Shown: positions 22,857 to 35,092, numbered from the stretch's first letter. The stretch is DNA of 64,000 nt from Bursaphelenchus xylophilus (GCA_904066235.2 CAJFCV020000003.1:1426001-1490000); one strand, 5' to 3'. Numbers and translations: made by a program. Notes: generated by a model from the letters alone, not told the origin.

Positions 22857-22934
22857 GGAGTGCGTGTGCGGGTGAATGGTTGGACCGGACTTGAAGGTTG
22901 GGCGGAGAAAATTTGAGAAAGGGAAAAATTTGAT

Positions 22935-22940
22935 CTGAAA
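22935..22940 (-). promoter_or_regulatory. Likely spliced-leader acceptor of the kinase gene
   Basis: On the minus strand TTTCAG precedes an 78-base leader that contains no ATG before 22856. Confidence 0.45.
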
Positions 22941-23023
22941 ATGGATGATTAAAAAAAGATGACAAACAGGAGGCTGTATAGTAATATTTTGCCGAAAAAA
23001 CGCGATTATTGTACCGAAAAGGT

Positions 23024-23593
23024 ATTTGTATTTTCATAAAGTGCATGGACATTTTTTTGGCTTTCGCAGAGTGCATCTTGATTTTTTTCCCACGCTTGTC
23101 GCCCACGCACAGTGGATTTTTCACTTTTCGCACCGTGCAAACCTCAAAGTTGCACGGTGCAAATTGGGGTTTTTTGTGCCCGGGGCCAATGCGCTAACTG
23201 AAACTTGGCTGAAAGTTGGCTAAAAATGGTAGGTCGCAGCTCGGAAAACTTGCACGGGGCTGCTCGCTTCTTGGGCGCAGCTCGAAAACAAGCCGACGCT
23301 TAGCTCCGGCGGGCTGCGAAAGCTTGTTTTACGAGCTGTTCCCGAGATGCGAGCTGCGCCCGTGCAAGTTTTCCCAACTGCGCCCTACAATTTTTAGTCA
23401 ACTTTCAGCCAAGTTTCAGTTAGCGCATTGGCCCTGGCCACAAAAACCCCAATTTGCACCGTGCAATTTTTTTGAGGTTTGCACGGTGCGAAAAGTCAAA
23501 AATCCACTGTGCGTTGGCGACAAGCGTGGGAAAAAAATTCAAGATGCACTCTGCGAAAGCCAAAAAAATGTCCATGCACTTTATGAAAATACT
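23024..23593. repeat. Palindrome with GCACNGTGC dyads
   Basis: The left arm 23024-23255 and right arm 23353-23593 are reverse complements. Outer ends read ttttcataaagtgcatggac and its inverse. Each arm has several GCACNGTGC-type sites. The arms share their outer block with the 8460-8970 cluster. Confidence 0.8.
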
Positions 23594-24457
23594 AATAGTA
23601 AAAAATAAAACGCCATGCCGGGTAAACGATAAATTATGCGTGTTCTCATCGAGAACGGCATGAAAATTAAATTTCAATGCAAATAAAATTGAATAGAATG
23701 GCAAAAAGTTGCGTGGGACTTTTTGAAGTCAAAAAGTGCAACTGTAAAAAAATTTGAAAAAATGATATTAAATTGGAGGGAAATGAAAGAAACCCGCTTG
23801 AAATAGTCTTGAAATTTCCGAAATTGCGTTACAAAATCAAATTCCGACATCTCATTCGGCCGGCAAACTAAAGGAGAATGAAATTTTTGCCGCATTGTCC
23901 AGGGATTTGCCGGAATTGCCACAAATATACTCGTAAATTGGGCGGAAAATTGGGTTAATCGAGTAATTGGGGCGAAAAACCAAACACGGTGGTGAAAACA
24001 GCTTTTTTTATTGAAGACGGAGACAAAAAATAGCCAAAATTGGCCAAAATAATGAGATAAAAGTCTGTTTTTGTGTTCCAAAGTCTGTGAAAAGCCCTCT
24101 AATAAGCCAAATCCCCGTCGAATGACATCATATTTCGTCTGGAGACATGAATCATGTCTGGAAAAAAGCTTTCACGTGAATCCCCAAGCCTCCAAATTCA
24201 GTTAGAAAAATTCGATTACGCGGTAAACGGTTTCACTGTATGTCCTTCGAATGGGCCAAACATTGAGTTCTTTGAATTAGGTGGGCCCAAATTGCCGCAA
24301 AAGTGGGGGAATTGGTCGGAAAAATGGAGCATTTCGAAAGGGAAAGTTAGAGAATTATTGAGAATTTGGTTGTAAATTTTTAGAGTATCTAGAGAGAAAG
24401 AGCAAGATGAGGACTGAAATACGAAATTCGAGGGTTTTTTGAAGTGCGACGGCCAAG
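23594..24457. other. Intergenic, no gene seen
   Basis: Short open frames on both strands lack any domain or consistent splice structure. No large repeat recognised. Confidence 0.4.
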
Positions 24458-24882
24458 TTTTAAAACACGATTTCTGAGTGAGTGTAGCAGCCCTTGACAT
24501 AGAAAAATTCGATCTCGGGTTTTTTGCTTCAATGTAACCTTACCCGTCCTAAAAAGCTTGTGGCAAAACATTTTTGCCCATTTCGGCCGTTAACACAGTT
24601 ATTTTTACAATTTATTAGTTATACAGTAATCCCCCATAAATCTGTAACGAACTCACAGAAATTCATGGAATTGTGAGTACTTATGTTTTCGCACTCGTAG
24701 ATTTCAAAAAAAAGTGGTTTTGACTCATTCGGATTACTGTAACATACCAAACTTCTGGTTCGGCCGCATAAAATCGGCCATAAAAAGTTTGTTTCTGAAA
24801 ACCCGCAGCTGAATTTTACATATGTTAATCAGCATAAAATTCTGATATATAAACGTAAAAAAAAAGTGCAAAAAGTGGTGCG

Positions 24883-24956
24883 GCATTTTTCATGGTGTAG
24901 TGGTTTTTGGTCAGAACTAATAATCTGACGTCCCGGGTTCGAATCCGCCTGGATGC
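24883..24956 (+). tRNA. tRNA-like sequence (CTAATAA loop, Ile-AAT-like), left arm
   Basis: Box A TGGTGTAGTGG (24893-24903) and box B GGTTCGAATCC (24936-24946) are consensus. A TCAGA/TCTGA stem encloses a loop containing CTAATAA, the usual loop of tRNA-Ile(AAT). The ends gcattt/ggatgc can pair. The T stem is weak. Probably a pseudo-tRNA or Pol III promoter inside the palindrome. Confidence 0.45.
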
Positions 24957-25784
24957 AAATACCACAAATTAGACGCAAATCACCTTTAATGTAGTCTTGA
25001 GGTCTGTATGAGGGAGACTGAGTAATTTTAGACCTATATGATATCTTTATTTAAGGTAAAAATGGATTTTATATAATTTTAGAAGATGAATACGTGAAAA
25101 ATAAAACGTCTTCAAATCGTTTGAAATTGACAACACAGATTCTAGGAATAATTATAAGAAACTTTTCTGTTGGCTTTTTTTGATAGGTTACTGTGTCATG
25201 GATTACTGTAACAAAAACCCCAATTTTATTTTTCATATACCACAGAGCGCAGAGGCATCGGACTATCACTTTTATGATAGGAATGGTTGAGAACGAGTTG
25301 GTTGGCACACAAAAAATTTTTCATGGCCGTAGGATTCGAAAGACCTGAGAAAGATCTGGCAATTTCACCAATCGACGATGATACGAATACACACTGGAAA
25401 AGAGATGGAATTTTATTTTAAATATGTTTCATCTATGACTTCAACCGTTCAAAGAAGCTAACCAAATAAAAATCAAAATTTCACAGAAGAATTTAGAAGA
25501 AAACAACAGTTAAGAAAAAAAAGTTTTATGTTACAGTAATCCACGATACAGCAACCTATAAAAAAAGCTAACAGAAAAGTTTCTTATAATTATTCCTAGA
25601 ATCTGTGTTGTCAATTTCAAACGATTTGAAGACGTTTTATTTTTCACGTATTCATCTTCTAAAATTATATAAAATCCATTTTTACCTTAAATAAAGATAT
25701 CATATAGGTCTAAAATTACTCAGTCTCCCTCATACAGACCTCAAGACTACATTAAAGGTGATTTGCGTCTAATTTGTGGTATTT

Positions 25785-25858
25785 GCATCCAGGCGGATTC
25801 GAACCCGGGACGTCAGATTATTAGTTCTGACCAAAAACCACTACACCATGAAAAATGC
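25785..25858 (-). tRNA. tRNA-like sequence (CTAATAA loop), right arm
   Basis: Exact reverse complement of 24883-24956 over the whole tRNA-like block, in the other arm of the palindrome. Confidence 0.45.
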
Positions 25859-26455
25859 CGCACCACTTTTTGCACTTTTTTTTAACGTTTATATATCAGA
25901 ATTTTATGCTGATTAACATATGTAAAATTCAGCTGCGGGTTTTCAGAAACAAACTTTTTATGGCCGATTTTATGCGGCCGAACCAGAAGTTTGGTATGTT
26001 ACAGTAATCCGAATGAGTCAAAACCACTTTTTTTTGAAATCTACGAGTGCGAAAACATAAGTACTCACAATTCCATGAATTTCTGTGAGTTCGTTACAGA
26101 TTTATGGGGGATTACTGTATAACTAATAAATTGTAAAAATAAATGTGTTAACGGCCGAAATGGTCAAAAATGTTTTGCCACAAGCTTTTTAGGACGGGTA
26201 CGGTTACATTGAAGCGAAAAACCCGAGATCGAATTTTTCTATGTCACGGCCTAACTGGCGGCTGCTTCACTGACTCAGAAATCGTGTTTTAAGGAAACTT
26301 GGGGCAAATTTAAATTTGAATTTTCTCAGAAATTAATTTTTTGGGCTCGCGCTTTACAGAGATACAAAAAAATCTGAAAAGGTAACAAAAGCTTATAGCG
26401 CGCGCTGAAATTATAATACACATGAGACGTGTGAAGGCCCTTCTGCCCACCTATT

Positions 26456-26564
26456 AGTCTGTCGGGAAAATAATGTGGATTCGTCGCGTTTGGGAATTGG
26501 TGGGCGACTGCGATCAAGTGAAATATATTACTGCGACAAATCCTCATTATTGCCCCGACAGATT
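26456..26564. mobile_element. Family A MITE
   Basis: Ends agtctgtcgggaaaataatg and cattattgccccgacagatt. Confidence 0.7.
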
Positions 26565-26994
26565 GATAAACGACAAAAAACATTAAGAAAGCTTTTTCAA
26601 CTCGTTTAACCTGAAATCCTCCTCCAACCTTTGGCCCAACTTTTCTCCCCGTTCTCAAAATCCCTTTTCAAAAATGTTCATCATATGTGCTGGCCAAACA
26701 GGAGGGGGATGGAAATTCGAAAAATTTGAAAGGAATTTTTAAGTGGATTCCCCAAAAAACATGAAAAATGGAGGGATAGGAAAAGGTTTCAGGGACTTTG
26801 AAGTCCCGGAAAGTACGGTCGGATTAGGGGGATCGGATGAAAGGGAGGCCAAGGGAGAATGGGATATAGGGGTGGAGAATTATTCCTTCTAAAAGCGGGA
26901 GATAACGTAAGGTAATGGTTTCCGGGAAATTAACGGGATTTTGTCGAAAAATGAAAATATTTATGAATGAACCGCGACGATTGGCGAAAATGAC

Positions 26995-27560
26995 GGTTTT
27001 TGGGGAAAAGGGAGGCTTTGAGTTAGTTATGGGGGGTCAAATGGGCCGGAACGAAATTTTGGGAAAGCTGTGGGTTCTTTTTGAGTGTGTTTTCGGTTTT
27101 TGTGGACCTCGTTGGAACAAAAATTTTGAATTTTTAGCGACTTTCGCAAAAATTCTCTGACCAAAAACCGCAGTTCGGTGTTAAAACGAACGTCGTCAAT
27201 AGGGGAAAACTACAATTGGGGAAAATAAAATCATTTTTTCACTTTTTCGGCCAGTCAAAAACCATGCTTTGCTCACCCATCCTATGGTTTTGGCTGGCCA
27301 AAAAAGCGAAAAAATGAGTTTGTTTTCCCCCAATTGTCGTTTTCCCCTATTGACGACGTTCGTTTTAGAACCGAACCGCGCTTTTGGTCAGAGAATTGTT
27401 GCGGAAATCGCTTAAAAATTCCAAATTTTTGTTCCAACGAGGTCCTCAAACCCGAAAACACACTCAAAAAGAACCCAGAGCCTTTCCCAAAATTTCGTTA
27501 CGGCCCATTTGAGCCCCCAGAACTAACTCAAAGCCTCCCTTTTCCCCTCCAAAAAATAAA
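26995..27560. repeat. Near-perfect palindrome, arms about 270 bp
   Basis: The left arm 26995-27266 is the reverse complement of 27281-27560, with a loop of only about 15 bp. The arms contain gggaggctttgagttagtt and ccctattgacgacgtt. Open frames on either strand mirror each other and are not coding. Confidence 0.8.
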
Positions 27561-27767
27561 AAGAATCCCAATTTCTTTTTACTCTTTCTGACGGTGCACG
27601 CAAAAAATGACGAGGACCAAAAAAAAAGGATTTTTAGGGCCAAAGAAAGAGTGTTTTTCTGTGAGACCCATATTCGAATAAAGGCGAAATGTCTGGGCAT
27701 TAATCAGTCTGTGGGGAAATTACTGGTCCTTCCGGAATGTCGCCGGACTGATTTTTGGCCTTTGCAC

Positions 27768-27960
27768 TGTGCGAAAGAAGTCAGGGTTCGAAAAACGCCA
27801 TTTGCACTTTCTCACAGTGCATGTTCCTGTAAGGCGACTTTTTGTCGCCGGTTCCTGTCCGGCGACTTCCCCGAAGGCTCCGCGAAACCGAAAGTTCACC
27901 TTGCAATAGGCTTTTTCGAGCTGTCGCTCGCACCCTGTGTTTTCTTGCACAGTGCACGTC
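27768..27960. repeat. GCACNGTGC dyad cluster (small)
   Basis: Copies at about 27765 (gcactgtgcg) and 27950 (gcacagtgca), with diverged sites and GGCGACTTT blocks between, related to the 12586-12845 cluster. Confidence 0.5.
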
Positions 27961-28000
27961 GCCGAAATCATTTCAGCGACTTTACGAACGGACTAGTATC

Positions 28001-28144
28001 AGTCTGTCGGAAAAAAAGTGAGCGAATTGTCGCTGCGCCTATTGCGTCGCTGAAGTGAAAAGCAATTCGATTTTGCCGCGAAGACAGTTCATTTTCTCAG
28101 CGGTTTTCGATGCGACAGAGCGCTCACTATTTTCCCGACGGACT
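28001..28144. mobile_element. Family A MITE
   Basis: Ends agtctgtcggaaaaaaagtg and cactattttcccgacggact, with internal ttgtcgctgcgcc and its partner. Confidence 0.75.
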
Positions 28145-29210
28145 GATAGTATATATACGCCTCTAAAGGTGAGTAAGAGCACTGCAAGTCAGTCAAGGGA
28201 ATTGGGCTGCAGCTCGACAACGACAGGAAATTGAAGAGGTGCGAAGGAGCGAACTGCATAAGTAATCATTTGGCTGCAAGCAAATTACCGAGTATTTTCG
28301 TTTCAGTGAAAAAGTAAATGACGGGAGGGGTCCAATTGATGGTTGAGGGTAGACGGCAAAAATTGGCATGGGAAAAGTACTGTGAGGTCAAAACGTCTGG
28401 TGCAAAGACGTTGTCGAGACGTCTTCACAAAGATTCCCACCCGTTTTCATGAATAATGTTTTCTGAACTTGCAGAAACATCACACCGGCCCTAAAGGCAC
28501 ATTAAGTTAAAAAAACGAAGGCCCCAAAGGTATCATTAGTCAAAATGGTAGGGTCTTTTTTTGAGGGGGAGGCTCGCTTTTTATCAATCGCTCGGGAAGA
28601 ATATAGATAATATAGCAGAATTTCTCGCTTACACTCGCGCGACGAATCCACATTATTTTCCCGACAGAGTGGTACTTATAATTTTATGCCCTAATAAAAA
28701 TTTATGTCCAAATAAAAAATGGACCTAAAATTTTTGTCTAGCCAACAGATGGAAAGCAAAACAAAATGCAGTAAGTCTATATAAAGAAATGAAGGAATCA
28801 TAACATAAAAATTTTGAATACCGTTTTTTCTAATGCCTTCGGGAATCCGATCTCTGAAATTTATAGAAGACCTCGAAAAAATTTGTTCTATAGACCAATG
28901 ACCAGCAATGTTGAATGTAATCAGCTTTCAGCGGATTATTTCTTGAGTCTATGAAATAGCGTTGAGGGTGTAAACAAACATTTGTGAGCTGAAAATCGGC
29001 TTCAGAATGATGCAAAGACCTCAAAAATTAAGCAAGCAGTGAAACATGTTCAAAAAACTCGCTACACAACAAACCCTGTCTATAGCGAAAACTTGCAGAG
29101 TTGTACAAAGGTTTGACCGAAAAATTTAAATTAAAACTTTGAACCTCCCGACAAAACCACAACTCAAACCAGACGTCTTCGACGCTTGTTTTGACGTTAA
29201 TCGAAGCCGA
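28145..29210. other. Intergenic, no gene seen
   Basis: Contains a solo family A right end at about 28650-28670. Otherwise nothing recognised. Confidence 0.4.
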
Positions 29211-29214
29211 AGAG

Positions 29215-29625
29215 TAAACGGACAGACTTTTCAAATTGTGTTTTTGAGCTCCTCAAAGTTTGTTCATGGCCTCGAAAAACATTCAATTTTCATTGTTTGC
29301 GATCTTTTCTTTGTTGAGATTCTCCGGAAACAAAAGATTTAAGGGTTGAAAAGGAATTTTCAAACAACATACGATAAGAGATATCAGTGTGTCGGGAAAA
29401 TAATGAGCACTCAGACACGGTCGAAACCGCGACATTCCTTTGCTCTTTTTTCCGGACAGACTGATATCTCTTGTTCGTATGTTGCTTGAAAATTCTTTTC
29501 ATATCTTAAATTTTGTATTTCCCGACGATCCCAACAAAGAAAAGATCGCAAACAATGAAAATTGAATGTTTTCCGAGGCCATGAACAAACTTTGAGGAGC
29601 TCAAAAACGCAATTTGAAAAGGCTG
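29215..29625. repeat. Palindrome with a family A element at its hinge
   Basis: Arms 29215-29385 and 29463-29625 are reverse complements (catggcctcgaaaaacattc / gaatgttttccgaggccatg). A short family A element (29386-29462) sits exactly between them. Confidence 0.75.
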
Positions 29626-30169
29626 CTCGTTTATTTTTGTATAACAGGTCGTAATGGAACAAAATTAGTGGCTCATTTCAGCCACTAATTGATCCTTAAT
29701 GCCTCTGAAATTTTTCGTTAAGAAGCGGTTTTGTTGTATGCTAGTTCGCTATCACATAAAACGAAAAACTATTTTTCAAACACAAACGTCGTGGGAAAAA
29801 AATATGTAATTCAATTTACAGAGACGACTTGAATAAAAAATCCCGCTAATTAATTCTACGGGAGCCTGGGTTCATGTGAACGGCAAGTGTTATATATTGG
29901 ATTAATTTATACACTGTGAGGGGGTTAAAAAACTTTTTTGCTGATATCACAGCAAGTGTAATGTTTTAAAAGCGGGAAAAAACGTTTCAAATTGTGTTTG
30001 ACGGGAATAGGACTACAAACAAAAATAGAGGAAAATTAGGGCATATGGCGTGCCCCCTCCCCCACGCAATTAGCATAGACATTGAGAAAAGGTTGAAAAT
30101 GAATTGAAAATTGAGCCAGAACCCGGGGATGATTCAATTTCATAGTCTTTGGAATGATATCAAAATACC

Positions 30170-30455
30170 AAAAATAGGCGATATTACAATAAAAAATGGG
30201 CCAAAAGTTGGCGAAAATGGGACAAGTTTTTGTAAATTTTGGCACATAGAGTATAATGCCTATTTCTTCCGTACAGAGCAATATTTTTTCAAAAAAATCA
30301 ATTTTTCTGCACAAAACTAGCAAACGTAAGGCTAAAGAGTGTTTTTCTCTCTGACCGCTCTCCGAGTTTCGCGTACTCTCTCGACCGCAAAGATTGTTGA
30401 ATACCTCGGACTCCACTGCAACGCACGAGCTTAAATTTTCAGACATTGATATGTG
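30170..30455. mobile_element. Diverged family B fragment
   Basis: Carries ctctctgaccgctctcc, gcgtactctctcgaccgcaa and cctatttcttccgta in family B order, with no termini. Confidence 0.6.
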
Positions 30456-30980
30456 GCGTAGACAGATGATTCCTACAAAATTTGCCGAAAATCCATGCAT
30501 AGCATTTTTGCGAAACCCCTAAAATTTCTCTTTCGATAGAAGGGAATGTTCCAGGACATTTTGAGTGTCTTCTAAGGTCTAAAGACCCCAAGAAGATGCC
30601 TCTCTGTTTTTTTAAATACCCCATATTCTATAAATAAAAAAACGTTCCGCTCCGGAAAGAACAGTGTTGTTGCAAAGTGGCCCTTTGACCGCTCAAAGGG
30701 CTCAAAATCGTTGTTATTACTTAGTGCGAAGGCAAAAGTTATATAAAATTTCTTGCGAACGGACTAGTGGCATCCGAAAGAAAAGTCCGGAAGTTGGAGT
30801 GAAACCTCGAAAAGCACTTTTTGTCTCGCTTTCGAAAATGCTGAGCTCAGGAGACGATTGACGTAACCAAAAAAATGAGAGTCAGGGACGTGAAGTACGT
30901 AGGCTGCGGGCAGTCGAGGAGTTCAAAGTGGACTCCGTGAAGGGGGATAAAAATTTTGCAACTGGAATTTTAAATTTGGG
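30456..30980. other. Intergenic, no gene seen
   Basis: No repeat family or convincing coding frame recognised. Confidence 0.35.
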
Positions 30981-31187
30981 GAATTTAAGATTAGGTTTGT
31001 TGCTTTAGCATCAGTCTGTCGGGAAAATAATGAGCATTCTGTCGCAACGAAAGTCGCATCGCCGCCGAGAAAATGAATAGCGTCGCGGCAAAATCGAATT
31101 CATTTTCACTTCAGCAATGTGATTTTCGATGGGCTCATTATTTTCCCGACAGACTGATACTAAAGCAACAAACCTAATCTTAAATTT
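30981..31187. repeat. Family A MITE (31013-31155) inside a matching palindrome
   Basis: The element ends agtctgtcgggaaaataatg / cattattttcccgacagact are themselves flanked by inverted arms tttaagattaggtttgttgc and gcaacaaacctaatcttaaa, so the palindrome extends about 30 bp past the element on both sides. Confidence 0.75.
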
Positions 31188-31354
31188 TTTGGTGTCCGTC
31201 AAAAGATCAGGCGATTTTTTTGTCCAAATTTTGGCATTTTTTCGAAAATTTTCGATGACAAATAATAGATCTTTTTCACCTGAAAAACAACCTTCAAAGC
31301 CTTATGAAATTTTCGAAACTGTCTGAATTTCGATTTTGGCCGCTAAATTTTGAA

Positions 31355-31799
31355 AAGGAAGTGTTTGAAGTGTGACGCTGAGATTTTCTTTAAATTTCGT
31401 ACACATGCTTGGCCATGGGCAACATATTTATTTCCGAAAGTTTTAGCTTGCGATTTGCAGCCGCAGCCGAGAAATTAAACGATCTTTGCGGCGAGAGAGT
31501 ACGCGAAATGCGGAGAGCGGTCATAGCAAAGCCACTTTTTGGCTATATCGTTGCCATTTTCGCATTGAAAAAATTTCAATTTTTGTGGTAACACCACTTT
31601 CTACGGTAGAAATAGGCGTGAAGCTTGCATGCCAAAGTTTACCAGAAATGTCATATTTTTGCCCAACTTTTGGCCCAAAAATCTCGTTGGTTTCTGCAAA
31701 GCGTGGCTGGAAATCTCGAATCTGCCTTGCAAAAACTTGATCTAAATTTGTCCCCAATTTCATCAAAATCTGAGCGTCGAACTTGGCGTAGTTCCGCGG
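31355..31799. mobile_element. Diverged family B copy
   Basis: About 445 bp with decayed ends (aaggaagtgtttgaagtgtgacgc … gcgtcgaacttggcgtagttcc) and family B interior. Confidence 0.75.
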
Positions 31800-32278
31800 T
31801 TAGCTACAGAACACTTTTTGCCCAATTCTTTGAAGCGAACATGCTTTTATAAGATGACCATTTCTTGACCGCTCACGCCCTTTCCACTGACCCAAACGAG
31901 CCGCGAACTGAAAAGAGTACAATCCCACATCCTTATACTATAAAATGACAACCAGCACTTGCCAAGATTATATAATCCGCGAAAGGGTAAACAAAGAAAG
32001 GTGGGGTTTTGAGGCAATTATCGATAAAAATAAAAGTGACGTGGAATGGAAATTTCGAGGCCAACGACTCTTAATTTAGGGAATTAAGTTGCGAAAAGTA
32101 TTCTGAAATATGTAAATAGAAGGGGGAATTTACGTCATGCTTTGATTGGGATTGAATATGACGGGTTAGAGGTCAAATTTAAGGGCCAAAATAAACACAT
32201 GGGAAGCGAAATTTCACAGAGCCGGTTGAGCAAACTTCGATAAAAAAGTTTGGGACAAATAAGTGTCTGTATTTTTGA
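31800..32278. other. Intergenic, no gene seen
   Basis: No repeat or coding frame recognised. Confidence 0.35.
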
Positions 32279-32723
32279 CAGGGAAATACTCCAAGTGCGA
32301 CGCTCAGATTTTGATGAAACTTGGCATAAATTTAGATTATTTGTCTACGAAACGACCGAGATGGCTTGCTCGCGTTTTGCAGAAACGACCGAGATTTTTA
32401 GCCCGAAGGTTGTCCAAAATGTGACACTCTTTTGCAAATTTTGGCATGAAAAGTTTTATTCCTATTTCTACCATAAAGGGTAATGTTTCCACAAAAAATC
32501 ACTTTTTTTCTGCCCGAAACTGGCAAAGAATGGCCAAAAAGTGTTTTTCTCTCTGACCACCCTCCGTATTTCGTGTGCTCTCTCTGCGGAAAAATTATTG
32601 AATATCTCGGCCGTCTCTGTAAAGCGCGAGCTAAAACTTTCAGGAATTTATACGATACCTAGGCGGAACATGTCGGTAAAATTTGAAAAAAATCTGAGGG
32701 CCGCGCTACTTGCAATTCCCTTG
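32279..32723. mobile_element. Family B MITE copy
   Basis: Starts CAGGGAAATACTCCAAGTGCG and ends …ttgcaattcccttg. Interior as in family B. Flanking TGA/TGT does not give a clean duplication. Confidence 0.78.
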
Positions 32724-32724
32724 T

Positions 32725-32862
32725 GTCAGAAAATAATGAGCACTCAATCACATCGAAAATCGCATCGCAGCCGACAAAATGGCTTGTGTCGCGACAAAAT
32801 CGAATTGCTTTCCACTTCAGCCACGCGATGGTGCAGCGACATTTGCTCATCATTAGACCGAA
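32725..32862. mobile_element. Decayed family A copy
   Basis: tcagaaaataatgagcactcaatcac and gacatttgctcatcatta are weakened family A ends. It directly abuts the family B element. Confidence 0.5.
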
Positions 32863-33062
32863 AAATCTGCAAATCTTATAGTCTAAACACTACGCTTTGC
32901 CACATTTCCTTCATTCTTCTGCCCTTTTATCTCAAGTAGGGCGTTCTCCGAGTCTAGACCTCAAGTCTCCAATAAACTGAATAAAAGTCCTTGGAAACGG
33001 AACGGCTTCAAAGAAGCCTCAAATTTGACGCTCCAGGAACAATCAGCATTCCCACAAAGGCG

Positions 33063-33098
33063 ACGAACACGACTCCCCCCCGAAGGAGTCGTGTTCGT
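33063..33098. repeat. 14-bp perfect hairpin
   Basis: acgaacacgactcc and ggagtcgtgttcgt flank an 8-base C-rich loop. Confidence 0.7.
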
Positions 33099-33179
33099 TT
33101 TCCGTTTCGGGGATTTTGCAGACAAAGTTTGTTTAGTCTTGTGTTTTGTCATGTCGAGAAAAGAAGCATATGTCAGTAT

Positions 33180-33320
33180 CAGTGTTTTCACAAAGTGCGT
33201 AGACTTTTTTGGCTTTTTACTTCGCCGTTTCAAAAGTGCGTAGACTTTTTTTCGCAGGCTTTCCGCACTGTGCAGTCTACCTTTTTTTAGCCGAAAAAAG
33301 TCTGCGCACTTTCGAAAAAA
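33180..33320. repeat. Short inverted block with 'aaagtgcgtagac' and a GCACNGTGC site
   Basis: aaagtgcgtagactttttt is repeated at 33193 and 33234 and inverted at about 33300. One gcactgtgca lies between. Confidence 0.5.
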
Positions 33321-33329
33321 CGTAATATC

Positions 33330-33435
33330 AGTCTGTCGGGAAAATAATGAGCACTCTGTCGTTGGTCAATCGCGTTGCTGAAATGAAAAGCAATTTCATT
33401 TTGCCGCGAAGTGCTCATTATTTTCCCGCCAGACT
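33330..33435. mobile_element. Family A MITE
   Basis: Ends agtctgtcgggaaaataatg and cattattttcccgccagact. Confidence 0.75.
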
Positions 33436-34185
33436 GAGAGTAGCGAAAAAAGAAGAAAAGTTGATTTTGTGAAGCAAAATTGCCAAAAATGCAAAGATTT
33501 GGGAGGGAATTACATCGCTCAAAAAAATCCCGAAATCCGCCGTCCAGACCACCGGTTTATATATGCCCTCAACCATAAGACCCTCGTCACCCCCACGAAA
33601 GCCCCCATTGAATCATCCGAATCGAGTGTCATCAGCTGCTGTGCGGCGAAACTTTGAGCCTGGCTCATTTTTTGAGCCAACCGCATTTATTCGATTATAC
33701 ATAACGCCCCGCTTTCGCAGGGGCTCAAAGTGTAATCCTTTGCTTGAAACATGAGGAGAATGTAGCCGAGGCTTACAAGAAGCCTCGGAATTTTACACTT
33801 TTCTTCGAAAAATCGCTAAATTCTATCGGAATGTAGAGGAAAATTGAAAAAAAAATCCAAAAATACAAACACATTTTGGCCTAGAAATCTTGTTTTTTCT
33901 CGTTTTTCCGGAAAAACAACAACAGATTTATGAGGAAAACGTGACGAAAACATCTTGTTACCACAAATTGTAAATGTACATGGAAAATATTAGGCGTAAG
34001 AGAACATTTTACGGCCGTTCTGGCCAAAAAACGTCTTTTGTCTGGGCCTCAAAAAGACTCTCTTTTCTTCGCTTTTTCGAGAAAAAGAGGGTCTGACGTG
34101 GCAATTCTCATTGCCAACAGACCCTTTGTTCAACCCGACATTTTCTGCGGATGGAAAAAGCGCTCTGAGGAAAGGTCGGTATTTG
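33436..34185. other. Intergenic, no gene seen
   Basis: Unique-looking sequence. Open frames are short and without domains. Confidence 0.35.
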
Positions 34186-34337
34186 AGTCTGTCGGGAAAA
34201 TAATGAGCGCATAGTCGCTTCTCCAATCGCGTCGTTGAAGTGAAAAGCAATTTGATTTTGCCGCGAAGACGATTCATTTTCTCGACGCCGATCAGATTTT
34301 TGATGCGGCAGATTGCTCGTTATTTTCCCGACACACT
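34186..34337. mobile_element. Family A MITE
   Basis: Ends agtctgtcgggaaaataatg and cgttattttcccgacacact. Interior includes cgcgtcgttgaagtgaaaag, as in the copies at 12077 and 28001. Confidence 0.75.
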
Positions 34338-34572
34338 GGGATATTACAAAAAAATTTATTCGTTATTTCCGCCTGTCGGGAAAATAGTGCACATTCTGGC
34401 GCATTCTAAAGCCAAATAAAACTACAGCCACTGGTGTTTGGAGTCCAAAAAGGACAAAAGACTCTCGTAGGCTCTGACTATGCGTGATGACGCCCATTTT
34501 TGCGCATAGTACGGGAATAAAACGGCGGTATTGGCATGACATATCGTTTTTGGGCATGTGCACATCAATATG

Positions 34573-34648
34573 AGTCTGTCGGGAAAATAATGTGAATATG
34601 TCGCAGAAAAATTCAGGGCGCGAGTCCACATTATTTTCCCGACAGACT
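34573..34648. mobile_element. Family A MITE, short
   Basis: 76 bp, almost only the two termini (agtctgtcgggaaaataatg … cattattttcccgacagact). Confidence 0.75.
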
Positions 34649-35092
34649 TATAATCGCATAAAAGAGATAAAAATACATCGTATAGCGACCCCCGTACTAC
34701 AGCAACTGTGTATAACCAACAAATTCAAAAGTTCCAAGAGTCAGTTTTAGTCTAAAATAAACCTCCGTATAACGAAACCCTTCTATAAAGAAATTTTTTT
34801 TCCCTCCCAATTCGTTGTACAGAGGTTCCACTATGATAAGAACAATTTTTAGAGCAAAGAAAACGAAATTTATGGCCCAGCACGATCGGCAACGTCCTTA
34901 GCCCCAATAAAAATCATCCTTTGTCCTCAAAACCTTCAAAAATGAGGTGTGGAAAGGTCATATGGATCGTAAAGAGGTGCGGAACCTTGAAATCATTGTT
35001 TACTCTAGCCATAATCACCTCTTTCCACATCTAAAGGCCAAGGAATGGGGCCAAAAAAAGATTTTTAAAACTGAGAGAGCGTGAAAAAGGGT

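Larger units (their letters stand above)
24458..26291. mobile_element. 1.8-kb palindrome with head-to-head tRNA-like sequences
   Basis: Arms 24458-25215 and 25528-26291 are near-identical reverse complements (about 760 bp each) around a spacer of about 310 bp. The arm includes tacagtaatcccccataaat and the tRNA-like block. There is no coding capacity. Exact ends and a target duplication could not be fixed, since similarity fades near 24440 and 26300. Confidence 0.85.

Noticed and set aside
24883..25858. Functional tRNA genes
   Set aside because: Box A and B are good, but T stems do not pair, and the copies sit in exact inverted pairs inside a palindrome.
26915..27700. Facing open frames on both strands
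   Set aside because: Mirror images created by the 26995-27560 palindrome.
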